Positions 1 to 8,375 of a stretch of 64,000 nucleotides of DNA are shown piece after piece; the stretch's first letter is position 1; each line of letters opens with the position of its first letter. Below the pieces are notes generated by a model that worked only from the letters and a program-made list of their open reading frames with translations, had not been told where the DNA came from and searched no databases. The position numbers and the translations under genes were made by a program. This DNA is from Clostridiales bacterium FE2011. Lineage in GTDB: Bacteria; Bacillota; Clostridia; Christensenellales; Aristaeellaceae. The stretch spans positions 372,001-436,000 of the forward strand of contig CP069418.1 in the NCBI GenBank assembly GCA_017569305.1. The letters are read 5' to 3'.

Positions 1-866
1 TCGTACCGTCCTTCGGTGAACGGATTTCCGGCTACCTCATGGTTCCCCTGCTCATGCTGCCGGTAGCCTCCTTTATGCTGATCTATATTCTGGGCGAGTT
101 CAATCTTCTGGAAGGGCCTTCTCCCCGGGCGTTGATGGCTTCCTGTGCCATGATCCTGCTGGCGTTTTCCAATATCGGCCTGTTCTTCCTCCTGGAATAC
201 CAGCAGCGGGAGGAAAAGGAAAAAAACCGTATGCAGCTCATGCAGAAGCAGACTGAAGGACAGATTGCCTTTTACCGGGAGCTGGCGGAGCGGCAGAAGA
301 TCAGCAATAAAACCATGCATGATCTGAAAAATCAAATGTTCGCCCTGTCTGAAGCCATGAAAACAGACTCGGATAAAACCCGGGAAATCATGGAAAGCAT
401 TTCCGGCAAAATCTTTGCCGCCTCCCCTATGACCGTTACCGGCATCGATGCGGTGGACTCTCTTATCTTTTCCAAGAAGCAGCAGATGGAACTCCACGGC
501 ATCCGATATGAGCAGTCAGTACACATTTCCCCCGGAACCTCCTTTGATCCGCTGGATCTGTGTGTTCTCCTCGGCAATCTGCTGGATAACGCAATTGAAG
601 CCAACGAAAAGGTGGATCCCGACAAACGTTTCGTCTCCCTGACCATAACACAGCAGGAAATGTGGCTCAGCATCACCATCACAAACGCGGCTGTGGAAAC
701 CGTCAAGCTTGATGGCAAGACAATCCACACCACCAAAGCACAGAAGGAACTGCACGGTTTCGGCCTGAGCAGTGTGAACGAAATAGCCGCCAAATACCAG
801 GGAAACTGTACCTTCCGTTCCACCGATCATGACTTCACCGCTTATCTGATTCTTCAGGATGCATGA
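1..866 (+). CDS. AgrC-like sensor histidine kinase (5' end outside window)
   Basis: The frame is open from the window edge (first full codon at base 3), so the N-terminal membrane part is missing. What remains shows two hydrophobic segments, a charged linker, a histidine box 'MHDLKNQ' (His about 94 residues after the Met at base 39), an N box 'NLLDNAIEA' and a G box 'HGFGLSS'. This is the HPK10/GHKL kinase type that senses cyclic peptide pheromones. It is followed in the same direction by agrB- and agrD-like genes, so it probably senses that peptide. The order C-B-D differs from the staphylococcal B-D-C-A order, and no AgrA-like regulator is present here. The ATP-binding lobe is complete to the stop codon. 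Confidence 0.88.
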   Translation, partial: VPSFGERISGYLMVPLLMLPVASFMLIYILGEFNLLEGPSPRALMASCAMILLAFSNIGLFFLLEYQQREEKEKNRMQLMQKQTEGQIAFYRELAERQKISNKTMHDLKNQMFALSEAMKTDSDKTREIMESISGKIFAASPMTVTGIDAVDSLIFSKKQQMELHGIRYEQSVHISPGTSFDPLDLCVLLGNLLDNAIEANEKVDPDKRFVSLTITQQEMWLSITITNAAVETVKLDGKTIHTTKAQKELHGFGLSSVNEIAAKYQGNCTFRSTDHDFTAYLILQDA

Positions 867-958
867 CCGTACCATAATTGCAGATTAAGCGACCACTTTT
901 GCATAAATAATTGAATTAAAAACGCCAAGATGATATCTCTTTTTGCAGGTGATGAAAA

Positions 959-1555
959 ATGTTAGCGTCTCAGGCAAAAAGGATATCATCCTTTTGTATC
1001 TCAAACGGGATTATCAATGAACCGGACCGGGAGAAGTATGACTATTGCTATGAGGTCCTGCTTGCCACGACGCTGAATATTGCTGCCGTCGCCCTCATCG
1101 GCCTGGTGACCGGTTTCCTGGCGCAGACGGTTTGTTTCATGCTTGTTTTCGCCCTGCTGAAAAACACTGCCGGCGGCTATCATGCGGACAGCCACCTGGC
1201 CTGCTTTGCGGGTACAGTCGGCACTTTTCTTTTATACAGGCTCATAGCTGCGTTGATCCCTGCAAGTGTGCTGTCCGCCGTGGCTGCTGTGTTCGCCGTA
1301 TTCGCCGGGATTACGGTTTTCCTGCTTGCACCCGTAGGAACGGAGAACAAGCCCCTCGGCAGGCGTCAGAAAGGACAGCTGAAAGAAGACAGCCGTCTGC
1401 TCGTTCTGTTCCTTTGCATGGTTGTCCTGTTCCTGCTGCTGCAAGATATCAGTCCCCAGTGGGCTTTCTCTGTCAGCAGTGCCATCGCGGCTGTTTCTGC
1501 ATCCCTGATTGTGGGCAAAATCAAGTTCTCAAAAGCAGAGACGTCCAACTCTTAA
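959..1555 (+). CDS. agrB: AgrB-like pheromone-processing membrane endopeptidase
   Basis: A 198-residue protein with about five hydrophobic segments. It carries the AgrB catalytic pair in the motif GGYHADSHLAC (His75 and Cys82, seven apart as in AgrB). In this family the enzyme cuts the C-terminal tail of AgrD and forms a thiolactone or lactone ring. The start has AGGTG about 8 bases upstream. It lies between the kinase and the AgrD-like gene, which begins about 55 bases after its stop, consistent with a signalling operon. Confidence 0.9.
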   Translation: MLASQAKRISSFCISNGIINEPDREKYDYCYEVLLATTLNIAAVALIGLVTGFLAQTVCFMLVFALLKNTAGGYHADSHLACFAGTVGTFLLYRLIAALIPASVLSAVAAVFAVFAGITVFLLAPVGTENKPLGRRQKGQLKEDSRLLVLFLCMVVLFLLLQDISPQWAFSVSSAIAAVSASLIVGKIKFSKAETSNS

Positions 1556-1609
1556 TCCGTATGTCGCGGAATGCAGGTTCCGTGCAATAAAAAAAGGAGG
1601 AGATCCCAA

Positions 1610-1759
1610 ATGAAGAAGAAACTGACTGCTATCCTGGTATACCTGGCCGGTGCGGCCTCCGTGTTTGCGCTGGTGCTCGGACGCGTTTCCGCGGCCCGTG
1701 CCTGCACATACTATTTCTATCAGCCGAAGGTTCCGGACTGCATGAAACAGGACGACTGA
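1610..1759 (+). CDS. agrD: AgrD-like cyclic autoinducer peptide precursor
   Basis: A 49-residue peptide. The start at 1610 is chosen because of the strong site AAAAGGAGGAGA six bases upstream; an in-frame ATG at 1571 has none. It has a basic, amphipathic hydrophobic leader, then ACTYYFYQPKVPDC and an acidic tail. The Cys followed by aromatic residues and YQPKVP matches the clostridial cyclic-lactone autoinducer family. The pheromone should be a thiolactone ring closed on the Cys of CTYYF, followed by a tail removed by AgrB. The start region is also a good complement to the small RNAs at 36.3-40.8 kb: AAGGAGGAGA and AUGAAGAA both pair with the RNA at 37709-37841. Confidence 0.87.
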   Translation: MKKKLTAILVYLAGAASVFALVLGRVSAARACTYYFYQPKVPDCMKQDD

Positions 1760-1776
1760 CAAGAAAGGTTAATCAC

Positions 1777-2058
1777 ATGAAAAAAGCTATCACTGTAGTC
1801 CTTATTATCGTTCTTCTTGCGGCTGTTGCAGGCTTCTGTCTTGCCGCAGTGCATGAACATTCGTACACGCTGGTCACAAAGACCTTCAGTTCCTACTACT
1901 CCAACCCGCATCATGTAGCCGGGTGCCATAACTGCCCCTATGCGCATGATCATTATGTCGGTGGACGCAGGACTGAAAGATATGAATGTTCCTGCGGGGA
2001 CAGCTGGACCCATGAATACTATGATCCCAATACAGAGTACTGCCCCTATTCTCATTAA
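1777..2058 (+). CDS. Small secreted Cys/His-rich protein (paralog 1)
   Basis: A 93-residue product with a signal peptide of about 23 residues and a mature part rich in His, Tyr and Cys. Fixed positions are HEH near the new N terminus, CHNC, HDH, YECSCG and a C-terminal CPYSH. It starts 17 bases after agrD, so it is probably in the same transcript. The same layout recurs at 2107-2382 and in seven genes at 38009-40565. The closest in motif is 39488-39784, which has GCHSC, HYH, YECDCG and YCPY. The spaced Cys/His suggest metal binding or disulfides; no characterised family was recognised. Confidence 0.8.
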   Translation: MKKAITVVLIIVLLAAVAGFCLAAVHEHSYTLVTKTFSSYYSNPHHVAGCHNCPYAHDHYVGGRRTERYECSCGDSWTHEYYDPNTEYCPYSH

Positions 2059-2106
2059 CCTAGGGACTTTATTCAATCAAAATAAATAAAAAAGGAGGAA
2101 GACACA

Positions 2107-2382
2107 ATGAAGAAGTCCATCGCCTTGGTCCTCGTTGCCATCATGATCCTGTCCATCGCAGCAGTCGCCTTCGCGGCCTGCAACCACAGCTGGTACGATG
2201 TGTCCACCACTCGGAGAGTCATTAGCACTACGACTGTTGCCAAACCCCATGGATGCATCAAGATGGCTAACCCGCATACTCATACGAAATATACGTATGA
2301 GTTGACACAGCGCTATGTTTGCAGCAAGGGTTGCGGCGCGACTAAGTTGGTTACCACCACCTATTCTGAAGAAGTCCATTAA
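2107..2382 (+). CDS. Small secreted Cys/His-rich protein (paralog 2)
   Basis: A 91-residue protein with a signal peptide ending in AFA, then ACNHSWYDV, a central HGC, HTHTKY, YVCSKGCG and a C-terminal His. It belongs to the same diverged family as the gene just upstream and the cluster at 38-40.6 kb, but lacks the last Cys pair. A very strong ribosome site (AAAAAAGGAGGAAG) lies 6 bases before the ATGAAGAAG start. It is followed by a terminator at 2395-2426 that would end the agr-linked transcript. Function unknown. Confidence 0.8.
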   Translation: MKKSIALVLVAIMILSIAAVAFAACNHSWYDVSTTRRVISTTTVAKPHGCIKMANPHTHTKYTYELTQRYVCSKGCGATKLVTTTYSEEVH

Positions 2383-2394
2383 TCTGTTTTTTCA

Positions 2395-2426
2395 AAGTCC
2401 GGTTCCTTTGGGGAACCGGACTTTTT
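2395..2426 (+). terminator. Rho-independent terminator after agr-linked operon
   Basis: Perfect 12-bp stem AAGTCCGGTTCC / GGAACCGGACTT with a five-base loop, running into a T tract. It lies 13 bases after the last small secreted protein gene. Confidence 0.85.
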
Positions 2427-2448
2427 CCGTCTTGCGCATATACACGTT

Positions 2449-2493
2449 GTCATTCCGACCAAAGCCGCTTGCGGCTGCGTGGAGGAATCCCTT
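2449..2493. repeat. Dispersed intergenic repeat (GTCATTCCGAC...GGAGGAATCCCTT)
   Basis: Begins GTCATTCCGACC, has a short GCCGCTTGCGGC palindrome, and ends GGAGGAATCCCTT. A near copy is at 19784-19813, with related versions at 14608-14653, 19387-19430 and 19446-19490. Only the ends are conserved. No protein is encoded. Confidence 0.6.
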
Positions 2494-2499
2494 GATAAA

Positions 2500-2527
2500 A
2501 TTGCCTGCCGGAAATCCGACAGGCAAT
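2500..2527 (-). terminator. Terminator of the secreted flavoprotein gene
   Basis: Stem ATTGCCTG / CAGGCAAT extended by CGG/CCG with one mismatch. It is followed on the minus strand by a T-rich stretch and lies about 95 bases past the flavoprotein stop. T residues on both sides mean it could also work from the plus strand. Confidence 0.65.
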
Positions 2528-2622
2528 CTTTTATTCATGGTTTTTGGGTTGTTCTCACGCTCGGCTTCAACCGGGCATTTCACATTGATCGAAGATCAGT
2601 ATTCCATTGCTGCACAGCAGCC

Positions 2623-4743
2623 TTACTCTCCCTTGGCATACGCAGTGGCGTAAGCACCGGCAAGCCGTCCGCTGGTCAGTGCCCAGCCGGCAGCAGCACC
2701 GCCGTAGGTCACATAGGCCTTTTCGGAAGCAAGCAGCACGCCCAGGGAATCATTACCAACAGCGTAGAGGCCGGGCACGGGATTGCCGTCCACGTCCACA
2801 ACGTTCAGGTTGGCGTCAACTTCCACGCCGCCGCAGGTGGAGTATACGTAGGAAGCGCCCTTGATGGCATAGTAGGCGCCGCCCTGGTCTTCCACATTCT
2901 CGGTCAGGTTCTCCAGTCCCAGCTGTTCAGCCAGGGCTGCCAGGGAATCAGCCTTGAACACGTCGCCGTAAGCTTCGCCGACGCTCAGGATCTGATCCAG
3001 GTCAGCAACCGGCACACCGGCTTCCACAGTGCCGCCCTGGGCCAGGAACATGGGTGTGTTCGCGGCGGCCAGGCCATTCTCCTTGAAGCCGTTCATCTCG
3101 TTCTCGGAGTAGATCACGTAGTAGGTGGGGCCGGCTGCCCATACGTCAAACGCGAAGAACATGCCGATCTTGTCATTCACCTTTACGCCGTCCTCGCCCA
3201 CCACGGGATAAGCCTTGTCCAGCGCCAGGGAAGTCAGAATGGCCTTCTGGTCAGCGGTCAGGTCATCATTGCGGACGATGTTGTAAACCTGCGCGATGTG
3301 GGATACCGGCACAACGTCCAGGTTGTACAGGTTCGCGTTCACAGCGTTCTGGGCCATCTTGATGCCAGCGCCGTCACACTGGGTCATGGCTTCGGTTCTC
3401 CACACACCGTGGATGTATTCGTTGGACAGTTCCTCATCGCCGATGAAACCACCGGTAGCCAGGATCACGCTCTTGCCATGTACCAGGTAGGTGGTGCCGT
3501 CCCAGGCAACTGCCTTCACGCCGGCCACCTTGCCGTCTTCCACAAGCAGCTCGGTCGCGGTCAGCTCCAGCTTGTAGTCGTTCTTTTCGTTCATGGCCTT
3601 GGCAGCTTCCATGGCTTCCACATAAGCGTCATCCTTGGTCTTGCCGTCTTTGCCAGCGTAGGAAGTCCAGACCTTCCATCCGGCAGGATGGAAGAAGGCT
3701 TTCATCTCATCACCGAACTGGAAGGAATACTTCTCCATCCAATCCAGGGTTTCGCCGGAGTTGTTGATGAACATCTCAACCACGTCCAGCTTGGCGTCCT
3801 GCTGTCCGTCAATGGTGGTGTATTCAGCCCAGTCAGCCAGCAGTTCTTCCGGAGGAACGATCTGGCCGCCGTTGGCTTCCACGCGGGACGGCGGGTTGAT
3901 GGCCATGGGGCCGGCGGTGTTGGTGGAGTTGCCGCCGATCTTGGCAGCCTTTTCAATACCGAACACGGTCGCGCCGCTCTCTGCAGCGGACAGGTAAGCA
4001 GTCATGCCGGCGCCGCCGAGACCGACCACGATCACGTCATAGTCGTTCAGCTCGACAACAGCGTCAGACTTCTCCACGGGGGCATGCCAGTCGGCAACGC
4101 TTCCACCCGCCATTTCGATCGCCTTTTCAACCGCCTGCTTCACAGCACCGGAAGCAACGGTCGCGCCGGTGATCACGTCGGTTTCCAGGCTCTGGTTTTC
4201 GATCAGCCGGGGATACAGGTTCTCTTCAACCGTGGCAAAGATCACGGGGGTGTTGCCCGCAGTCACGGTCTCAATCTTGGTCAGCTTTCCGCCTTCGAAG
4301 GTGATGTTCAGCGTCATCTGCTCGGTCACGGAATAAGCGGGTACAGTCACGGTGTAGGTGCCGTCCTGCACGGGAGTCGCTTCCGCTCCGGTAGCTTCTG
4401 CCTTGATCATCTCCAGAGCGGTCTTGATTGCTTCAGAAGTCACGGTTGCACCGGTGATTCCTTCGATTCCAGTAGCGTCCAGTTCAGCCAGTTCTGTGCC
4501 GGCCAGTCCAGCCAGCGCACCCTCATTCAGGTCATTGGCTGCTTTGCCGCCCACATCAGGCGTCTGTGTAGATCCGTCCGCAGCGATGGAGACAATTTTG
4601 CCTTCGCCGTCCACCTCAACGGTCACTGTTACGTCTCCGCCGAAACCTGCCACTGTGGCAGTCAGCGGTTCCTGGGCCGCGGCAATGTTCATGACGCTCA
4701 TGACCATCACCAGACTCAGAAGAAGAGCAATCCATTTCTTCAT
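2623..4743 (-). CDS. Secreted FMN-binding and FAD-dependent reductase (fumarate/urocanate reductase-like)
   Basis: A 706-residue protein. The start at 4743 is set by TAAAGGAGGAAG seven bases upstream. It has a signal peptide (1-23), then two FMN-binding domains whose flavinylation motifs are GITGATVTS (about 95-103) and VITGATVAS (about 190-198), with the motif Thr being the usual covalent FMN site. The rest is an FAD domain with GLGGAG (241-246), LATGGF and a C-terminal GGAAAGWALTSGR. The family passes electrons from membrane carriers to external small-molecule acceptors such as fumarate, urocanate or related enoates; the substrate cannot be read here. It is a single-gene unit with its own promoter at 4795-4823. 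The start region (AGTATGAAGAAA) is a perfect 12-base complement to the small RNAs at 36.4 and 37.7 kb. Confidence 0.9.
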   Translation of the reverse strand: MKKWIALLLSLVMVMSVMNIAAAQEPLTATVAGFGGDVTVTVEVDGEGKIVSIAADGSTQTPDVGGKAANDLNEGALAGLAGTELAELDATGIEGITGATVTSEAIKTALEMIKAEATGAEATPVQDGTYTVTVPAYSVTEQMTLNITFEGGKLTKIETVTAGNTPVIFATVEENLYPRLIENQSLETDVITGATVASGAVKQAVEKAIEMAGGSVADWHAPVEKSDAVVELNDYDVIVVGLGGAGMTAYLSAAESGATVFGIEKAAKIGGNSTNTAGPMAINPPSRVEANGGQIVPPEELLADWAEYTTIDGQQDAKLDVVEMFINNSGETLDWMEKYSFQFGDEMKAFFHPAGWKVWTSYAGKDGKTKDDAYVEAMEAAKAMNEKNDYKLELTATELLVEDGKVAGVKAVAWDGTTYLVHGKSVILATGGFIGDEELSNEYIHGVWRTEAMTQCDGAGIKMAQNAVNANLYNLDVVPVSHIAQVYNIVRNDDLTADQKAILTSLALDKAYPVVGEDGVKVNDKIGMFFAFDVWAAGPTYYVIYSENEMNGFKENGLAAANTPMFLAQGGTVEAGVPVADLDQILSVGEAYGDVFKADSLAALAEQLGLENLTENVEDQGGAYYAIKGASYVYSTCGGVEVDANLNVVDVDGNPVPGLYAVGNDSLGVLLASEKAYVTYGGAAAGWALTSGRLAGAYATAYAKGE

Positions 4744-4794
4744 ACTGTCTTCCTCCTTTATATTGACAGAAAAGAATAGGTTTTCCATGGGTAA

Positions 4795-4823
4795 ATTATA
4801 CTCTTCTCTTGTTTACTAAACAA
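4795..4823 (-). promoter_or_regulatory. Promoter with operator-like palindrome upstream of the flavoprotein
   Basis: On the minus strand TTGTTT and TATAAT are 17 bases apart. The -35 is one arm of a perfect 15-base palindrome, TTGTTTACTAAACAA (4809-4823), placed where a bound repressor would block polymerase. It is shorter than the 18-base Rex operator (TTGTTAA-N4-TTAACAA), though the arms are similar. Confidence 0.55.
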
Positions 4824-4862
4824 TTATATCAATTTGTGTATACAGTATTTCTGACGATATTA

Positions 4863-4896
4863 TTCCGGACAGGGGGGGGCGGTTCCTTGTCCGGAA
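4863..4896. repeat. REP-like hairpin with GGGGCGGTTCCTTGTC core
   Basis: Inverted repeat TTCCGGACA / TGTCCGGAA around a G-rich loop. Almost the same element lies at 54561-54593, and relatives are at 57547-57638 and 59087-59122. None overlaps a gene. Confidence 0.6.
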
Positions 4897-4964
4897 GTCT
4901 TACGCTTTCCAGGCACTTTAAAGGACCGATCCGCCTCTGCGAACCGGTCCTTTCAGGAACCTCG

Positions 4965-5345
4965 TCACTGTTGTTTGTATTGTACAGGCTCGATAAACTC
5001 TTCCTGCTCCGGAGCGGTTTCCTCCGCCGCTTTTTCTTCTTCCGCGGCTTCCATCGCGTCGTTTATATCTTTCCTTCTTTTGCTATAAACATACCAGACA
5101 ACGCCGAATACCAGGCCGATCGCCAGCGTCTTTACAGGGAAAGCAAACCCCAGGGCTCTCATCAGGATCTCAAGAAAGGATTCTTTACTGCCCAACCTTC
5201 CATTGATTTCGTGCATTTTAATCGCTGCATAGATTATTTCGATCAGCAAACAAACCAAAGCAGCCGACAGAAGGCCGATAAAAATCCTGGACCCTTTTCC
5301 AAATACGGTTTCTTCGCGATCGCTGTTTTTCTTCTTACGGCACAT
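4965..5345 (-). CDS. Small membrane protein of unknown function
   Basis: About 126 residues if started at Met 5345; an in-frame ATG at 5369 would add eight. A basic N terminus is followed by two hydrophobic segments and a Glu/Ala-rich acidic tail. The second segment, KTLAIGLVFGVVWYVYSKRR, resembles KSLAIGMVIGLLLYYRSRK in the protein at 54724-55086, so the two may share an ancestor. No known domain was recognised. An AGGAG lies about 13 bases before the chosen start, which is long, so the start is uncertain. Confidence 0.6.
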   Translation of the reverse strand: MCRKKKNSDREETVFGKGSRIFIGLLSAALVCLLIEIIYAAIKMHEINGRLGSKESFLEILMRALGFAFPVKTLAIGLVFGVVWYVYSKRRKDINDAMEAAEEEKAAEETAPEQEEFIEPVQYKQQ

Positions 5346-5379
5346 GGCGGCATTTTCACTCCTGTACAATTACTAATTC

Positions 5380-5610
5380 TTAGTTGATCTTCGCGTCAAT
5401 CGCGTCAATCATATCATGCAGGATATTGACCCGGTCTTCCCACTCGTAATACTCTTCCTCTTCCATATCGGGATCCGGTTCCAGGGTCATCATCTGGTCC
5501 AGTGTTTCCAGAAGCTGCTCCTTGAAGTCCGCCAGTTCCTCCTGATCCATTTCGTCCAGCAGGATTTCATCCAGATCATCAATCTCTTCCGGTTCAAACG
5601 GCATAGACAT
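5380..5610 (-). CDS. Small highly acidic protein of unknown function
   Basis: A 76-residue protein, strongly acidic (EEIDDLDEILLDEMDQEE) with likely helical, coiled-coil-like heptads and no membrane segment. Its start has AAAGGAGGAG about eight bases upstream. It lies in the same direction between the small membrane protein and the zinc-ribbon/TPR gene. No known family was recognised. An internal ATG two codons in is an equally possible start. Confidence 0.65.
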   Translation of the reverse strand: MSMPFEPEEIDDLDEILLDEMDQEELADFKEQLLETLDQMMTLEPDPDMEEEEYYEWEDRVNILHDMIDAIDAKIN

Positions 5611-5677
5611 GTGTGTCTCCTCCTTTCGCCAGCCTGTTCACAGGCTGGCAAATCTTCACTGTTCACTCATCACTGAT

Positions 5678-6397
5678 TCAACTTTTCACTTTGACCCGTT
5701 TTCTCTTCTTTATCTTTTTAGACAACTGCTTCAGGATTTCCTTCCTGGCTTTCCTTTCAAAGCATTCCGGCCTGGCGGTGATCATTTCCAGCAGGAACTC
5801 CTCATACCGCTCAATGCATTCCGGGAAGCAGCTGAACAGTTCCCGCAGCGTACCGTAAACGTCAATTGCGCTGTAACCGAAGGCATAGTAATAATTCTCC
5901 GGTTTTCGCATGTCTGCCCCGCTGTTTCGGATGTATTCCGCCATCAGCTCTGTTCCCTTGCGGATAAACAGCGCATGCGCGTCAATGAACAGGTTCACAT
6001 CCACCATCTGGTTTTCTTCCGGGGTATCCGTCGCAATCTGCCTCAGGTATACCTTGGACATGTTGATGATGCTTTCCAGGTTCCTGTACAGATAGTTGCA
6101 ATCCTGCGTTGCCACGGATGTGACAGCATACAGGTAGATCGCTTCCCAGTTCTGCGGATCCTCCCGGAGCGCCAGATCGTAGTACTTCAGGGCGTCCGCA
6201 TAGTTGGTCCCGGCAAAGAAACGCCTGGCCAGGATAAAGTAGTTATTCCGTTCTTCCGATTTGTCAATCTTTACGGTGCCCAGCATCTTCTGCACTTCCG
6301 GAAGGCTGTACTGCATCCCGCAGTATCGGCATACAAAGACGCCGTCCTTCTTGATCAGATCTGTGCTCCCGCATACTTCACATTTTATTGCTTGCAT
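5678..6397 (-). CDS. Zinc-ribbon protein with TPR-like helices
   Basis: A 239-residue protein from the start at 6397, which is preceded by AGAGAGG. It opens with a zinc ribbon (CEVCG...CRYCG) and the sequence GMQYSLPEVQKML, followed by helices resembling tetratricopeptide repeats (NNYFILARRFFAGTNYADAL; ALREDPQNWEAIYLYA). It ends in a very basic tail. This type of cytoplasmic zinc-ribbon/TPR protein is common in Clostridia without an assigned role. No signal peptide or membrane segment is visible. Confidence 0.7.
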   Translation of the reverse strand: MQAIKCEVCGSTDLIKKDGVFVCRYCGMQYSLPEVQKMLGTVKIDKSEERNNYFILARRFFAGTNYADALKYYDLALREDPQNWEAIYLYAVTSVATQDCNYLYRNLESIINMSKVYLRQIATDTPEENQMVDVNLFIDAHALFIRKGTELMAEYIRNSGADMRKPENYYYAFGYSAIDVYGTLRELFSCFPECIERYEEFLLEMITARPECFERKARKEILKQLSKKIKKRKRVKVKS

Positions 6398-6451
6398 TGC
6401 TTGCCTCTCTGCCCGGCTGTCGCCAGGCAGCAACCTCCTACCTCCTACTTC

Positions 6452-7243
6452 CTAACTCCTGACTAGCGCGTCGATCTCTTCCTCAGTGTATTTCTTCGAT
6501 GTCAGGACGCTGTACTTATCCGGGAACACTTCCTCGCACAGTCTCAGTTCCAGTTCCTGCCGGTGAATAAAGTGCCGGATCAGTGCTTCCTCGCCTTCCA
6601 GTCCCCTGGCCTTTGCGTAGGGACATTCATTGAAATACTGCATCATCAGCGGGAACCACAGTTCGTTTCCCTGCTCATCGGAGCGCTCCTTCCGGATCAC
6701 CGCCAGGTTTCCCCGTACATCTTCCGCCTTCAGGATCACGATGCGGTACTCCTTTCCTTCCAGCGCTTCCCGGACCTTCCTGTAGAACGCGATGATCTCT
6801 TCATCTGAAGCGTTCCGGAACAGGGTCATATCCTCCACCGTATTCTGAAACAGGGAGCATTCAAAGATCATCCCATCCTGGTTCCAGTTCCGGTACCGGC
6901 TCAGCACAATGTCCTGGAATTCTTCCCAGCTTACTCGGTTATTGTAGATCTCATACTGCTCCAGATCCTGGTAGAACCCGTGGTTGTCGGTCCGGATCTT
7001 CGTGTAGCAGACAATCTTCTTTTCTCCTTCGTCATATGTTTTTTCCTCTATTTCCTTCCGCATTTCCGGATACTTCTTCAGGATTTCCTGATACTGATCC
7101 TCGTTCAGATACGCGCACCAGGCCAGTTCCACCGGGGAATAATCCCCTTCCTGCTTTAAAACATACTCCGGTTTCTTTTCTGCAATCATGCGGGCCAGCG
7201 TGCTCTTTCCGCTCCCCTGTAAACCTTCCACAAAATAGTTCAT
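6452..7243 (-). CDS. P-loop nucleoside/nucleotide kinase-like protein
   Basis: A 263-residue protein. The start at 7243 (after AGAGAGG) puts the Walker A motif GLQGSGKST at residues 7-15. Upstream in-frame codons lack a ribosome site. The P-loop at the very N terminus and the overall length suit small-molecule kinases of the deoxynucleoside/adenylate kinase fold, but no lid or substrate motif assigns a substrate. It ends with a basic/acidic tail containing YTEEEIDALV. It is the first gene of a co-directional group with the zinc-ribbon/TPR gene. Confidence 0.65.
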   Translation of the reverse strand: MNYFVEGLQGSGKSTLARMIAEKKPEYVLKQEGDYSPVELAWCAYLNEDQYQEILKKYPEMRKEIEEKTYDEGEKKIVCYTKIRTDNHGFYQDLEQYEIYNNRVSWEEFQDIVLSRYRNWNQDGMIFECSLFQNTVEDMTLFRNASDEEIIAFYRKVREALEGKEYRIVILKAEDVRGNLAVIRKERSDEQGNELWFPLMMQYFNECPYAKARGLEGEEALIRHFIHRQELELRLCEEVFPDKYSVLTSKKYTEEEIDALVRS

Positions 7244-7335
7244 GCATATACCTCTCTTCATTTTTATTTCATTGGGCATTATGCATTGCGCATTGTCTTC
7301 AGTCCTCCTGTATCAGCGATTATGGCATCATTGTC

Positions 7336-8313
7336 TCAGTTCCCATTCATCAATGATACTATACCCCATTCTTCACACAGCTTTGTGTTTTCCTGCTTCC
7401 ACTCCGTAAACAGCTCCTCAAAGCTCTTTCCGTATGCTTCCTGAAACCCTTTACCGTCAACATTCAGATGAGTAAATACCAGGTCTTTCCCGAATCGTTC
7501 CACAAGAAAATCAGTAAAGCATCCTGCCTCTTTATAAGTGATGGAGTTTATCATCGGATGCTCCTGCTGGGTCTCTGTCATGGTCATCACGCTGTTGCAA
7601 ACTGCCATGTAGTGTTCGCCTATATTGAATGGCTGTTCCATCAGCCAGGCCCAGCCGTGATAATATACCCTGAAATCCGGATATCCTTCCTCATCAACCC
7701 ATCCGTTGCCTGCAAATATTTCTTTTATTTCTTCAGCCATCCCGTAATTGTCTGACCTTGCCATGTTGTTCCGGCAAGCTATCTCGGATATATATTCCGC
7801 GATACATTCTCCCCAGGCTGTTGTTGGGATTTCAAATGTTGCGCAGCTGTATGTAAGGTAATGGGCATACTCATGCAGCAGACCGCGTTCTGCCGCATCC
7901 CATCCCGTATACAGCCTGATGATACGTTTCTCCTTGCCGAAATACTCAGCACCCGCACCGTCAGTCACGGTTTCGCTTTTCCCGGCAAAAGTCGTATAGA
8001 TCGGAATCGGCGCCACATCACCTTTCAGGAAACCTTTCATCACTTCCCTGGCGTCGGCGAAGTCCTGCTCCATGTTCTCCAGCAGTTTATACATCCCTTC
8101 ATAGAAAGCTTCCTCGCCCAGCAGCTCGATGTCTGCCTTACCCAGGTACAGCACCGCGGATTCTGTTACCACCTTATAGGGATAATTCTTCTGATTATCC
8201 CCGGTATTCTCTTCAATCTGGTATTTCTGCCCTTCTCCCAGTGCGCTCACTGTGCAGCACAGGGCCAGCGCCAGAGCCATCATAAACGCGATTCCACGCA
8301 GACCTTTTCTCAT
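7336..8313 (-). CDS. Secreted HExxH protein, putative zinc metallopeptidase (copy 1)
   Basis: A 325-residue protein from Met 8313, which has GAGGT nine bases upstream and begins a clear signal peptide (to about residue 26). HEYAH (His147, Glu148, His151) has the zinc peptidase pattern, and WGECIAEY about 20 residues on could give the third ligand (Glu169 or Glu173). It is a tandem duplicate of the next gene; even the DNA before both starts is alike. The C terminus (SFEELFTEWKQEN and EEWGI) is also shared. Secretion suggests an extracellular substrate; no known peptidase family could be named. Confidence 0.7.
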   Translation of the reverse strand: MRKGLRGIAFMMALALALCCTVSALGEGQKYQIEENTGDNQKNYPYKVVTESAVLYLGKADIELLGEEAFYEGMYKLLENMEQDFADAREVMKGFLKGDVAPIPIYTTFAGKSETVTDGAGAEYFGKEKRIIRLYTGWDAAERGLLHEYAHYLTYSCATFEIPTTAWGECIAEYISEIACRNNMARSDNYGMAEEIKEIFAGNGWVDEEGYPDFRVYYHGWAWLMEQPFNIGEHYMAVCNSVMTMTETQQEHPMINSITYKEAGCFTDFLVERFGKDLVFTHLNVDGKGFQEAYGKSFEELFTEWKQENTKLCEEWGIVSLMNGN

Positions 8314-8375
8314 CCGGCTGTACCTCGCTTTCCTTGTAAGCAGAACGTCTGACTTTTTATTCCTGTTTCCGGGTA

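Noticed and set aside
2479-4779. A 766-codon open frame antisense to the flavoprotein
   Set aside because: It is the mirror of a clear FMN/FAD enzyme with signal peptide and ribosome site; the antisense product has low-complexity Gly/His content and no motif.
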